A stretch of DNA of 64,000 bases from Cryobacterium sp. (lineage in GTDB: Bacteria > Actinomycetota > Actinomycetes > Actinomycetales > Microbacteriaceae): assembly GCF_025463825.1 (NCBI RefSeq), contig NZ_JAODBG010000093.1, forward strand, positions 1-64,000, read 5' to 3'. The notes under the pieces are model-generated. The model saw only the letters and a list, made by a program, of their open reading frames with translations, had not been told where the DNA came from and made no database searches. Position numbers and translations under genes: made by a program. Positions within the stretch are counted from its first letter, which is position 1; the number at the start of each line of letters is the position of its first letter. Below, one piece after another: positions 35,062 through 43,230 of this stretch.

Positions 35062-37113
35062 CTAGCTCAATCCGGCGGGGAGCCCGGCGTCGGCGGATTC
35101 GTCGGCTTCGATGACCGGGGTGCCGCCCTCGCTGAAGTCAGCGGCGCCGACAACCTGCGCACGGGTGCTGATGGACGAGACGATGCGGCGGATGGCCTCG
35201 TCGACGGGTACCCCGTTCTCCTGGGTACCATCCCGGAATCGGAAGCTGACTGCGCCGTTAGCGCGGTCGTCTTCTCCGACGATGAGCTGGAACGGAATTC
35301 GCTGCAGGGTGGCGTTGCGGATCTTCTTCTGCATCCGGTCACTCGACGAGTCGAGTTCCACCCGGACGCCCGCGGTCTTGAGCTTCGCCAGGACGTCCCA
35401 GAGGAAGTCCTCGTACTGCTCGGACACCGGGATGCCGATGACCTGCACCGGAGAGAGCCAGACGGGGAATGCCCCGGCATAGTGCTCGAGCAGGATGGCG
35501 AAGAACCGCTCGATCGACCCGAGCAGCGCGCGGTGGATCATGACCGGCTGTTGGCGTGATCCGTCCGACGCCGTGTACTCGAGGCCGAACAGCTCGGGCT
35601 GGTTGAAGTCGAGCTGCACGGTGGACAGCTGCCAGGTGCGGCCGATCGCGTCACGGGCCTGCACCGAGATCTTCGGACCATAGAACGCCGCTCCGCCGGG
35701 ATCGGCCACGAGTTCGAGACCCGAATCCAGTCCCACCTGGCGAAGGGTCTCCGTGGCGACCTCCCACTGCTCGTCCGAACCGACGGACTTGGCGGGGTCG
35801 CGGGTGGACAGCTCCAGATAGAAGTCGGTGAGGCCATACCCGCGGAGGGTCTCGAAGACGAACTCGAGCTGGCTGGCGACCTCGGCGCGCACCTGATCCT
35901 GGGTGACGTAGATGTGCGCGTCGTCCTGGGTGAGGCCGCGCACGCGGGTGAGGCCCTGCAGGGTGCCGCTCTTCTCGTAGCGGTAGACGGTGCCGAACTC
36001 CGCCAGGCGTAACGGGAGCTCACGGTAGCTGCGGCCACGGGCCTTGAAGATGAGGTTGTGCATCGGGCAGTTCATGGGCTTGAGGTAGTAATCCTGGCCC
36101 TGGCGGGTGACGTTGCCCTCCGCGTCGACCTCTTCATCCAGGTGCATCGGCGGGAACATTCCGTCGCGGTACCAGTTGAGGTGCTGGCTGGTCTCGAACA
36201 GGTGACCCTTGGTGATGTGGGGGGTGTTGACGAGGTCGTAGCCGTTGGCGAGCAGGCGCTCGCGCATGTAGTTCTCGATCTCGGAGCGGATGATTCCGCC
36301 CTTGGGGTGGAAGACCGCGAGGCCTGAGCCGATCTCCTCGGGGAACGAGAACAGGTCCAGTTCCTGGCCGAGCTTGCGGTGGTCGCGCTTGGCGGCTTCC
36401 TCCAGTCGCGCCTTGTAGGCGCGGAGTTCGTCCTTGGTGGGCCAGGCGGTGCCGTAGATGCGCTGCAACTGCGGGTTCTTTTCCGAGCCGCGCCAGTAGG
36501 CGGCGGCCAGACGGGTGAGCGAGTAACCGTTGCCGATCATGCGGGTGTTGGGCAGGTGCGGGCCCCGGCAGAGGTCCTTCCACAGGGTTTCCCCGGTTTT
36601 CGGGTCGACGTTGTCGTAGATGGTCAGCTCGGCGCCGCCCACCTCGACGGACTCGTTGCCGCCGGTCTCGGCGGTCGAGCCTGCTGAGACGCCGCCCTTG
36701 ATGCCGATCAGTTCGAGCTTGTACGGCTCGGTTGCCAGTTCGGCGCGGGCCTCGTCATCGGTCACGACGCGGCGCACGAAGCGCTGGCCCTGGCGGATGA
36801 TGCGGTCCATGGCCTTTTCGAGCGACTTGATGTCCTCGGGGGTGAACGGGACGGCGACATCGAAGTCGTAGTAGAAGCCGTCGGTGACGGGCGGACCGAT
36901 GCCCAGGCGCGCCGCGGGGTTCACGGTCTGCACGGCCTGCGCGAGCACGTGCGCGGCGGAGTGCCGCAGGATGCTGAGGCCGTCGGGCGAGTCGATGGTC
37001 ACCGGGATGACGTCATCCGACTCGGTCACCGTGGCGGCGAGGTCCCTGAGCTCGCCGTTGACGCGCATTGCGACAACGGATCGGTCGGTGAATAGCTCAA
37101 AGCCGTCAGCCAC
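35062..37113 (-). CDS. thrS: Threonyl-tRNA synthetase
   Basis: 683 aa, full length. N-terminal TGS-like and editing domains ([15 protein letters not shown], with [11 protein letters not shown]), then the class II core: motif 2 [20 protein letters not shown], zinc ligand in [17 protein letters not shown], motif 3 [20 protein letters not shown], and a C-terminal anticodon-binding domain. GTG at 37113 with GGGAG upstream is preferred to the extension to 37191. First gene of the thrS-HIT run, directly downstream of tRNA array 1. Confidence 0.96.
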   Translation of the reverse strand: MADGFELFTDRSVVAMRVNGELRDLAATVTESDDVIPVTIDSPDGLSILRHSAAHVLAQAVQTVNPAARLGIGPPVTDGFYYDFDVAVPFTPEDIKSLEKAMDRIIRQGQRFVRRVVTDDEARAELATEPYKLELIGIKGGVSAGSTAETGGNESVEVGGAELTIYDNVDPKTGETLWKDLCRGPHLPNTRMIGNGYSLTRLAAAYWRGSEKNPQLQRIYGTAWPTKDELRAYKARLEEAAKRDHRKLGQELDLFSFPEEIGSGLAVFHPKGGIIRSEIENYMRERLLANGYDLVNTPHITKGHLFETSQHLNWYRDGMFPPMHLDEEVDAEGNVTRQGQDYYLKPMNCPMHNLIFKARGRSYRELPLRLAEFGTVYRYEKSGTLQGLTRVRGLTQDDAHIYVTQDQVRAEVASQLEFVFETLRGYGLTDFYLELSTRDPAKSVGSDEQWEVATETLRQVGLDSGLELVADPGGAAFYGPKISVQARDAIGRTWQLSTVQLDFNQPELFGLEYTASDGSRQQPVMIHRALLGSIERFFAILLEHYAGAFPVWLSPVQVIGIPVSEQYEDFLWDVLAKLKTAGVRVELDSSSDRMQKKIRNATLQRIPFQLIVGEDDRANGAVSFRFRDGTQENGVPVDEAIRRIVSSISTRAQVVGAADFSEGGTPVIEADESADAGLPAGLS

Positions 37114-37198
37114 GTGTGTTTCTCCCTGTCTTTGCGTACCCGACAACTTTAGTGGAGTCGGGCAGGCGGGGATGCGGGCCCGGGAAACCACGAAAAAA

Positions 37199-37221
37199 CC
37201 CCCGGTTACGGGAACCGGGGG
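37199..37221 (-). terminator. Terminator of tRNA array 1
   Basis: A 9-bp perfect GC-rich stem (37199-37207 with 37213-37221) with a 5-nt loop is followed on the minus strand by TTTTTT. It sits 23 nt after tRNA-Val and before thrS. Confidence 0.88.
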
Positions 37222-37244
37222 TGTGCCCGCTGGTACGGGTGCTG

Positions 37245-37316
37245 TGGGCGATACTGGGATCGAACCAGTGACCTCTTCCGTGTCAGGGAAGCGCGCTACC
37301 GCTGCGCCAATCGCCC
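37245..37316 (-). tRNA. tRNA-Val (GAC), copy 1
   Basis: 72-nt cloverleaf: acceptor GGGCGAT/ATCGCCC with A discriminator, D arm, anticodon loop CTGACAC giving anticodon GAC, and T loop TTCGATC. No encoded CCA. Last gene of array 1. The same gene recurs at 38296-38367. Confidence 0.96.
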
Positions 37317-37341
37317 AGGTCCGCGGGTGAGAGCGGGCTGG

Positions 37342-37412
37342 AGGTGGATACGGGATTCGAACCCGTGTAGACGGCTTTGCAGGCCGTTGCCTCGCCTCTC
37401 GGCCAATCCACC
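37342..37412 (-). tRNA. tRNA-Cys (GCA), copy 1
   Basis: 71-nt cloverleaf with acceptor GGTGGAT/ATCCACC, U discriminator typical of tRNA-Cys, anticodon loop CTGCAAA (anticodon GCA) and a 5-bp anticodon stem ACGGC/GCCGT. CCA appears to be encoded at 37341-37339. Differs from copy 2 at one anticodon-stem base and one variable-loop base. Confidence 0.96.
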
Positions 37413-37470
37413 GTGTCCATTTCGAGCGTGTACACCCAAAGAAAATCGGCCTCTCGGCCGATCTACTTCG

Positions 37471-37542
37471 AGCGGATGACGAGATTCGAACTCGCGACCC
37501 TCACCTTGGCAAGGTGATGCGCTACCACTGCGCCACATCCGC
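37471..37542 (-). tRNA. tRNA-Gly (GCC), copy 1
   Basis: 72-nt cloverleaf, acceptor GCGGATG/CATCCGC with U discriminator, anticodon stem TCACC/GGTGA around loop TTGCCAA (anticodon GCC), T loop TTCGAAT. First gene of array 1; a TAGAGT -10-like box lies 30 nt upstream. Confidence 0.96.
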
Positions 37543-37642
37543 AACTGCTCGCATTCCTGCGTGCTTGAAAGACTCTACTGCATCCTGACGGGCGCCGTGT
37601 GCACATGCGGTGCTGACACGGCGCCCGGACCCGGCGGACGGG

Positions 37643-38110
37643 TTAAACGGTGCCCGACGTGGCGTTGGAACGGCGGCCCAGCACGACCCCGAGCAGGATC
37701 ATGCCGATACCGAGAACCAGGTGCAGCCAGTTGTCGGCGACGTTCAGCGGAACGAAGTTGACCGGCGCATCGTGATCGATGAAGAGACCGTAGAGCCACA
37801 GGACGAGGTAGATCGCCCCACCCCAGATCAGGTAGTTGCGGGCAGTGCTCGCTCTGCGTGCCAGGGCGATCCCGGCGACACCGAACAGAAGGTGCACCAG
37901 GTTGTGCAGGATCGACACCTGGAAGACGCCCAGGAGCAGGGCGCCCGACTCGTGACCGGCAATGAGTAACTGGTCGTAGTTCGACGTGATTCCGGGGATG
38001 AACCCCAGGATGCCCACAACGACGAATACGACGCCGACTGCCAGGGACGCCCGTTGGACGTTTGTGGCGGTCATACTCCTCGTAGCCGAATTGCCCGATG
38101 ATGTTGACAT
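37643..38110 (-). CDS. DUF4383 domain-containing membrane protein
   Basis: 155 aa with four membrane helices: ASLAVGVVFVVVGILGFIPG, GVFQVSILHNLVHLLFGVAG, YLIWGGAIYLVLWLYGLFI and WLHLVLGIGMILLGVVLG. The H-N-x-x-H-L-L-F-G motif is typical of DUF4383, a family of unknown function common in actinobacteria. ATG at 38110 with GGAGG seven bases upstream. It lies alone between the two tRNA arrays, which suggests it entered during or after the array duplication. Confidence 0.88.
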   Translation of the reverse strand: MSTSSGNSATRSMTATNVQRASLAVGVVFVVVGILGFIPGITSNYDQLLIAGHESGALLLGVFQVSILHNLVHLLFGVAGIALARRASTARNYLIWGGAIYLVLWLYGLFIDHDAPVNFVPLNVADNWLHLVLGIGMILLGVVLGRRSNATSGTV

Positions 38111-38260
38111 GCTGTGTCCTCCATCCTTGTTGACGGGTGGAGCCCTTCCGGAGTCGCCGGCAACTTCTCGAGATGGTGACGATCCGGCGTCAGCGGTCAG
38201 ACTCTTCCGATGTGCAGCACAGGGTAGACCCAGCGGGCCGATCACTCAAGGGAAAAACGA

Positions 38261-38289
38261 CAAAACCCCCGGGGTAACCGGGGGTTTTG
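38261..38289. terminator. Terminator of tRNA array 2
   Basis: A 12-bp perfect stem (38261-38272 with 38278-38289) with AAAAC and GTTTT outer ends and a 5-nt loop is U-tailed in either direction. It ends tRNA array 2 seven nt after tRNA-Val. Confidence 0.9.
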
Positions 38290-38295
38290 TTTCTG

Positions 38296-38367
38296 TGGGC
38301 GATACTGGGATCGAACCAGTGACCTCTTCCGTGTCAGGGAAGCGCGCTACCGCTGCGCCAATCGCCC
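38296..38367 (-). tRNA. tRNA-Val (GAC), copy 2
   Basis: 72-nt cloverleaf identical in sequence to copy 1 at 37245-37316, with anticodon GAC and A discriminator. Last gene of array 2, immediately before the terminator at 38261-38289. Confidence 0.96.
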
Positions 38368-38408
38368 AGATCCTGCAAAACGCTCGACGTCTACGTTTTT
38401 CAGGCTGG

Positions 38409-38479
38409 AGGTGGATACGGGATTCGAACCCGTGTATACGGCTTTGCAGGCCGCTGCCTCGCCTCTCGGCCAATCCACC
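38409..38479 (-). tRNA. tRNA-Cys (GCA), copy 2
   Basis: 71-nt cloverleaf with anticodon GCA, U discriminator and encoded CCA at 38408-38406. Compared with copy 1 the first anticodon-stem pair is G-T instead of A-T, and one variable-loop base is A instead of C. It should still fold. Confidence 0.95.
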
Positions 38480-38537
38480 GTGCTTGTTTCGCCGTACTAC
38501 TAGCAAAGAGAATCGGCCTCTCGGCCGATTCAATTCG

Positions 38538-38609
38538 AGCGGATGACGAGATTCGAACTCGCGACCCTCACCTTGGCAAGGTGATGCGCTACCACTGCGC
38601 CACATCCGC
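38538..38609 (-). tRNA. tRNA-Gly (GCC), copy 2
   Basis: 72-nt cloverleaf with anticodon GCC, identical to copy 1 as far as read. First gene of array 2, with a TTGAAT-18-TAGAGT promoter-like pair upstream. Confidence 0.96.
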
Positions 38610-38769
38610 AACTGCCTGCATTTCTGCGTGCTTTGAAGACTCTAGTCGATAGTGCGACGCATATTCAAACCGAGCGAATGCAGCGTGTCGCGGCCTCTCG
38701 ATGTGCGTTCGGCGCCCGGTCTGGTCTAGTATCAGATGTCGCAGTCGAGAGGTTTTCGATCGTGGTTCT

Positions 38770-38842
38770 GGGCGATTGGCGCAGCTGGTAGCGCGCTTCC
38801 TTCACACGGAAGAGGTCGTGGGTTCGAGTCCCGCATCGCCCA
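38770..38842 (+). tRNA. tRNA-Val (CAC)
   Basis: 73-nt cloverleaf, acceptor GGGCGAT/ATCGCCC with A discriminator, anticodon stem CTTCC/GGAAG around TTCACAC (anticodon CAC), T loop TTCGAGT. No encoded CCA. It is the only tRNA on the + strand and is followed by its own terminator. A TAGTAT box at 38727-38732 could be its -10. Shares much sequence with the tRNA-Val(GAC) copies. Confidence 0.96.
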
Positions 38843-38849
38843 CCGAAAG

Positions 38850-38869
38850 GCCCCCGGATCTCCGGGGGC
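38850..38869 (+). terminator. Terminator of tRNA-Val (CAC)
   Basis: An 8-bp stem (38850-38857 with 38862-38869) of G/C with a 4-nt loop is followed by TTTCCTC, seven nt after the tRNA. It also faces the 3' end of the leftward FBPase gene. Confidence 0.8.
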
Positions 38870-38890
38870 TTTCCTCATTAACCCGACCGT

Positions 38891-39787
38891 CTAGTTCGGC
38901 TGCACGCGAGTGGAGGCGAAGAGCACCGTGGTGCTGGCGACGAGGTCATCGAGCGTCAACACCCGGTCGAGGTCGTGGCCGGCGGCCAGCGCCATCCGCA
39001 ACTGGTCGTCGGTCTGCGGGGCAAGGCGGCCCTCCATGAACCCGTTGACGGCGCGTACGGCACAGGCCGTGAGGACGCCTTCCGGCGTGCCACCGATGCC
39101 CATGGCCAGGTCGATGTCGCCGCCCGTCGTGGCCGCGATGATCGCCGCTGACACGTCGCCCTCCCCCGCCAGGACCACCTGGGCGCCCGCCGCCCGGAGT
39201 TCGGCCACCAGAGCAGCGTGCCGGGGCTTGTCGAGCACGGCCACCGTGACCTCGGTCACCGGCTTGCCGAGAGCGTCAGCGAGCCGGAGCACGTTCTCGG
39301 TCGCTGTGGCTCGCAGGTCCAGGACGCCGCGCGCCGGGGCCGAGGAGATGAGCTTGTCCATGTAGAAGACGTCCCGCGGGTCGAACAGGGTCCCGCGCGG
39401 GGCGAGCGCGATCACGCACACCGATCCGGGCAGACCCTCCTGCACGAGCCGGGTCCCGTCGAGCGGGTCGACGGCGATATCGCACGCCGGACCTCGACCG
39501 GAGCCGAGTTCCTCACCGTTGGCGAGCATCGGGGCCTCGTCCTTCTCCCCCTCACCGATCACCACGAAGCCGGCGAATGGAGCGGGCAACAGCATCGCGC
39601 GCATGGCGGCCACCGCCGCCTCATCCGCCGCGTTCTTGTCGCCGCGGCCGAACCAGGCGCCGGCGGCCAGCGCCGCTGACTTCGTCGCCGCGCGCACGGC
39701 GTCGACCAGTTCGACGGAGTAGTGCTCGGCGCCGAGTACGGTGCTGCCGCTGGCGGAGATGTCGCCTGCCGTCGTGTTGCTGCTCAT
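38891..39787 (-). CDS. glpX: Class II fructose-1,6-bisphosphatase (GlpX-like), short at the C-terminus
   Basis: 298 aa. GlpX signatures are present: AWFGRGDKNAADEAAVAAMR, VVIGEGEKDEAPML, CDIAVDPLDGTRL, DVFYMDKLI, MGIGGTPEGVLTACAVRA. It would hydrolyse fructose 1,6-bisphosphate in gluconeogenesis. Typical actinobacterial GlpX has about 330-345 aa. Here the sequence leaves the family after HDLDRVLTLDDLVAS and ends in VQPN, lacking the usual ATGVTDG strand and the C-terminal about 45 residues. It is either a divergent paralogue or a truncated copy next to the tRNA-Val terminator. ATG at 39787 is chosen; longer readings overlap the divergent ABM gene. Confidence 0.85.
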   Translation of the reverse strand: MSSNTTAGDISASGSTVLGAEHYSVELVDAVRAATKSAALAAGAWFGRGDKNAADEAAVAAMRAMLLPAPFAGFVVIGEGEKDEAPMLANGEELGSGRGPACDIAVDPLDGTRLVQEGLPGSVCVIALAPRGTLFDPRDVFYMDKLISSAPARGVLDLRATATENVLRLADALGKPVTEVTVAVLDKPRHAALVAELRAAGAQVVLAGEGDVSAAIIAATTGGDIDLAMGIGGTPEGVLTACAVRAVNGFMEGRLAPQTDDQLRMALAAGHDLDRVLTLDDLVASTTVLFASTRVQPN

Positions 39788-39853
39788 GGGAGTCGATGGT
39801 ACTCGCCGGGCCGGGAGGCCGGCCGCGGTAGCCGGCTGGACTAGGGTCGACGG

Positions 39854-40144
39854 GTGATCAGAGAACACGCCATCCTGCCCGTGCGTCCAGGCCACGAGGC
39901 TGATTTCATTGCCGCGTTCACGACGGCTCGGCCGCTCATTGAATCGATGCCCGGCTTCGGCGGGCTGAGCTTGTCCCGGTCGGTTGAGGCACCCTCGTCG
40001 TTCCTGCTGCTGGTCGACTGGGAGCGGCTGGAAGACCACACCGAGGGTTTTCGGGGCTCCCCCGAGTATGCCCGCTGGAAGGCGCTGCTGCACCGGTTCT
40101 ACGACCCGTTCCCGGACGTGCAGCACTTCGTCGAAGTGGGATGA
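39854..40144 (+). CDS. Antibiotic biosynthesis monooxygenase (ABM) domain protein
   Basis: 96 aa, full-length single ABM dimeric alpha-beta barrel. EHAILPVRPGHEADFIAAFT at the start, SFLLLVDWERLEDHTEGFRG in the middle and the C-terminal YDPFPDVQHF. Members oxidise quinones or degrade haem, and many are of unknown substrate. GTG start at 39854. It is divergent from glpX and upstream of the decayed DUF222-HNH region. Confidence 0.88.
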   Translation: MIREHAILPVRPGHEADFIAAFTTARPLIESMPGFGGLSLSRSVEAPSSFLLLVDWERLEDHTEGFRGSPEYARWKALLHRFYDPFPDVQHFVEVG

Positions 40145-40237
40145 CCAGGCCCGCGCCGTTCCTCCACAGGATGCTGGTCAGGTGATCTTTCCACAGTCGC
40201 TTTCGGCCGGGTGGCAGTGTCGGTGGGTGGTGCGACC

Positions 40238-41398
40238 ATGGGGGTAGGAGCAGCCCCGCAGAGCAGTTCTCAGGCGATCCGGACGACCGGTCCGGCGACC
40301 AGGATGAGTCCGCCCGGGAACATATCCACCGGCGGCGCCGGGCGTTGCAGCAGCAGGCGCGGGCCGCTCTCGCGAGGAAGGTCGCGAAGGCGGCGAAGTC
40401 GCACCGGAAGATCGCCGAGGCCACCGCGCAACGCGCCCGCGACCTCGACGAGTTGCGGCGGTGGAGTTCCGATCCGGTGACCGCGAAGCTGCTCAGCCCC
40501 GACTTCGCGGCCGGCGTCGCGGCCGGCGGCATGGCGGCCGGCCAGGCCCTCGCGGCTGCGGATGCCAGCCCGCGGAAGATGGCCGCGTGGGAGGACCGGG
40601 AGATCGCCCGCCGCACCATCACCAGCGAGGTCGCCTGCACCCTGCACCTCGCGGAGCGCACCGCGGAGAGCCTGATTGGCGAGGCGTCATGTTCGCCGGC
40701 CCGATGAAGGCCATCCTGACAGCGATGAGCACCGGCGGTGTTCGAGGCGCAGCTGCTGCCGGTGGCCACAGACTTCACGGTGGGCACGCTGAAGGGCAGG
40801 CCCGGCGGCTGCGGCAACGGGCGCATCCGGAGACCATCACCAAACGCGCCACCGCCGCCCTCCCGCACCGGGTCGTGTGGTGGGAGGGCCGGCCCGACGG
40901 GATGGGCACCCTGACCTGGTACGGCACCGCGCAGCAGACGATGGCCGCCCATGATCGGTTGACCAGCGTCGCGACGGCCACCCAGGCCGGTGAACGGCAG
41001 AACCGGGGTGGTGCTCTCCGTCGGCAACGAGCAGTACGCGGTCCCGGCGGACCTGCGCCGGTGGCTGCGACTGCGGGACGGCACCTGCCGGTTCCCCGGC
41101 TGCACCCGGCCGGCAGCCCGCAGCGACATCGACCACACCAAGGCCTGGGAACACGGCGGACCCACCGACCACGACAACCTCGCCCACCTCTGCCGCATGC
41201 ACCACCGGTTGAAACACCACACCCTGTGGGCCGTCGAGCAGGAACCCGGCGGCGTGCTGGTCTGGACCTCCCCGGCCGGGCAGACCACCGCACCTACCCG
41301 GAGACCTACCTCGGCCCGCCCGCCACCCAGGCACCCCAACCACCGGAAGCCCCGGCCGCCCTCCGGCAGAGCGACCCGCCCGAAGACCCGCCCTTCTA
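40238..41398 (+). pseudogene. Remnant of a DUF222/HNH endonuclease gene
   Basis: Conserved pieces lie in different frames. About 40330-40690 encodes QQQARAALARKVAKAAKSHR, then RDLDELRRWSSDPVTAKLLS, then DASPRKMAAWEDREIARRTI. About 40815-40990 encodes AHPETITKRATAALPHRVVW and GMGTLTWYGTAQQTMAAHDR. About 40995-41290 encodes VVLSVGNEQYAVPADLRRW and the HNH motif DIDHTKAWEHGGPTDHDNL followed by HLCRMHHRLKH. Frames change near 40700 and 40990, and the usual about 100 residues before VVLSVG are missing. Such multicopy genes are frequent in Microbacteriaceae; this one is not functional. Confidence 0.82.
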
Positions 41399-41460
41399 GA
41401 TCACTTGCCGGTTCGGCAATCTAATTTGTCGGCTGCCGTGTGCCCGGTCACCATGGTCAC

Positions 41461-42489
41461 ATGACCAGCCACGCATCCCGCTCTCTCCATCGCATCCACC
41501 GACCTGCGACGTCGTCGTCATCGGAGGCAGTGCAGCCGGTCTCAGCGCCGCTGTCGTCCTCGGACGGGCGCGCCGGTCCGTCATCGTGGTCGATGACGGA
41601 CCGGCGCGCAACGCCCCCGCCGCCGGCGTGCACAGCTTCCTCACCCGCGATGGCTTGAGCCCCGCGGAGTTCGTCCGCATCGGGCAGGACGAGGCCCGAT
41701 CCTATGGAGCGGAGACCGTGCCGGGCCGGGCCGTCACCACCGAACGCGTGCCGGCCGGCTTTAGGGTGGTGCTCGACGACGGCACGGCCGTCTCCGGGCG
41801 CCGCCTTCGGGTCGCCACCGGTCTCGTCGACGAACTTCCCGATGTTCCCGGCCTCGCCGAGCGCTGGGGCACGGACGTGCTGCACTAGCAGCACGGTCAC
41901 CCTGTTCCTGCACACCCCCATGCTCGACGCCGGCGGCGCGATATCCGAGCAGAACGGACCCACCGAGGCCGAGTGGGAGCAACTCGCAGCCCGCGGTATC
42001 GCGGTCGTGATCGGGCCGGTCGCGAGCCTCGACGTGCAGGACGACACCCTGGCCGGGGTCCGGCTGGCCAGCGGTCGGATGATCCCCCTGCAGGCGCTCG
42101 TGGTTGCTCCGACGTTCACTGCCCGCACCACGTTCCTGGCCGGACTGGGGCTGACCTCGTCCCCGCACCCGCTGGGCGTCGGCACCTACCTGGACAGCGA
42201 CGACACCGGCCGGGTGCTCAGGAACGGCGCCGTCGTGCCCGGCGTCTGGGCGGCCGGCAATGCCACCAACCTGATGGCGCAAGTCGCGGTGTCAGCTGCC
42301 GCCGGCCTCGGAGTGGCCGTGGGCATCAACGCTGACCTCATCGCGGAAGAGGTGGAGAGCGCCGTCGCCTCCCACCGTCAACCCTTTTCGGCCGCCGCCG
42401 AGGCCCGCAACAGCAGTACCGTACTAGGCGACCGCCGGCACGGCATTGGCGTCCAGCCGAACCACATCCGACAAGGACAGAACGAATGA
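41461..42489 (+). pseudogene. Broken thioredoxin-reductase-like FAD/NAD(P) oxidoreductase
   Basis: The N-terminal FAD-binding half (CDVVVIGGSAAGLSAAVVLG, then GVHSFLTRDGLSPAEF) is out of frame with the only nearby ATG (41461). It ends at an in-frame TAG (41886-41888) just after WGTDVLH, where relatives continue with CPYCHGWE. The C-terminal half resumes with TVTLFLHTPMLDAG and runs to VPGVWAAGNATNLMAQVAVS. The redox CxxC segment and the NADPH-domain start are deleted, so thiol-oxidoreductase activity is not expected. The stop overlaps the methyltransferase ATG (ATGA), so the pair was once an operon. Confidence 0.82.
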
Positions 42490-43205
42490 GCAATGACTTC
42501 GACCAGGCCTACTGGGACGAGCGCTACGGCACCGATGACGATGTCTGGAGCGGCGCACCCAACCCGGTCCTGGTCAGCGAGACCCTGGCCCTGCCGGCCG
42601 GCCGCGCCCTGGACATCGGCTGCGGCGAGGGTGCCGACTCCATCTGGCTGGCCACCAGGGGCTGGCAGGTCACCGCCGTGGACTTCTCCGCGGTGGCCCT
42701 CGAACGCGCCGCGGCCCGCAGCCGGCTGGCCCGCACCGACCAGGGCAGCACCGACCAGGGCAGCACCGACCAGGGCAGCACCCACCCGGGCAGCACCGAC
42801 CGGGGCAGCACCGACCCGGGCGACTCCGCCGCCGGTGCCGACCGCATCCGGTGGGAGCAGCACGATCTCACCCGGTGGGCTCCCCCGGCGGGCGCCTTCG
42901 ACCTGGTCAGCGCCCAGTTCATGCACCTGCCGTCGGCGCAGCGGAACGTGCTCTTCCAGGACCTCGCGGCGGCGGTCGCGATGGGCGGGACCTTGCTCAT
43001 CGTTGGTCACGATGTCACTGATGGGCACCATTCGGAGCATGCGCCCCCAGCGGACCTGTTCTTCACCGCGACGGAGGTGGCTGCCCTCCTCGACCCCGCC
43101 CGGTGGCAGATCGATGTGGCCGAGTCCAGGCCGCGCGTGGCGAAGGGTGCGGACGGCGCGTCAGTCGTCCTCAGGGATGCTGTGTTGAGCGCCCGTCGGC
43201 GCTAG
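42486..43205 (+). CDS. Class I SAM-dependent methyltransferase with internal minisatellite
   Basis: 239 aa. FDQAYWDERYGTDDDVWSGA and the SAM-binding ALDIGCGEGADSIWLATRG, then VTAVDFSAVALERAAARS and FDLVSAQFMHLP, mark a methyltransferase_25/11-type fold. Residues 84-113 are six pentapeptide repeats (TDQGS three times, then THPGS, TDRGS, TDPGD), inserted between the SAM-binding half and the next strand, where relatives have a short loop. Substrate unknown. Such genes often follow a thioredoxin-reductase-like oxidoreductase, here a pseudogene, whose stop overlaps this ATG. Confidence 0.88.
   Translation: MSNDFDQAYWDERYGTDDDVWSGAPNPVLVSETLALPAGRALDIGCGEGADSIWLATRGWQVTAVDFSAVALERAAARSRLARTDQGSTDQGSTDQGSTHPGSTDRGSTDPGDSAAGADRIRWEQHDLTRWAPPAGAFDLVSAQFMHLPSAQRNVLFQDLAAAVAMGGTLLIVGHDVTDGHHSEHAPPADLFFTATEVAALLDPARWQIDVAESRPRVAKGADGASVVLRDAVLSARRR
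42735..42824 (+). repeat. Six 15-bp tandem repeats inside the methyltransferase gene
   Basis: Units start at 42735, 42750, 42765, 42780, 42795 and 42810. The first three are identical (ACCGACCAGGGCAGC); the last three carry one to three changes. The 15-bp period keeps the frame, so copy-number change would only add or remove five residues. Confidence 0.93.
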
Positions 43206-43230
43206 CCCGCCGACGCGTCCCGGCGTGCTG

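Larger units (their letters stand above)
37199..37577 (-). repeat. tRNA array copy 1 (Gly-Cys-Val with promoter and terminator)
   Basis: This block contains tRNA-Gly, tRNA-Cys and tRNA-Val in transcription order and is duplicated at about 38261-38644. Similarity to copy 2 extends upstream to a TAGAGT box (37577 to 37572), beyond which the copies diverge, and includes a small hairpin (37445-37462) between the Cys and Gly genes. Confidence 0.85.
38261..38644 (-). repeat. tRNA array copy 2 (Gly-Cys-Val)
   Basis: Second copy of the three-tRNA block. It keeps the order, the Cys-Gly intergenic hairpin (ATCGGCC arms) and the TAGAGT box (38644 to 38639). In this copy a TTGAAT hexamer lies 18 bp upstream of TAGAGT, giving a plausible promoter. 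Intergenic sequences have drifted more than the tRNAs. Confidence 0.85.

Noticed and set aside
37223-37330. Open frames such as [20 protein letters not shown] over the tRNA arrays (also at 38290-38367)
   Set aside because: These are translations of tRNA-Val genes, a well-known source of false hypothetical proteins. The cloverleafs explain the sequence.
38704-38732. A full promoter for tRNA-Val (CAC)
   Set aside because: TAGTAT could be a -10, but the -35 position (TGCGTT) does not fit, so it is mentioned only in the tRNA entry.
39936-41343. A 467-codon leftward open frame over the HNH remnant
   Set aside because: The Cys/Ser/Arg-rich translation has no domain and lies antisense to recognisable DUF222-HNH pieces and to the ABM gene.
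42735-42824. The tandem repeats as a CRISPR or programmed frameshift site
   Set aside because: There are no spacers, and the 15-bp period conserves frame, so it is a coding minisatellite.
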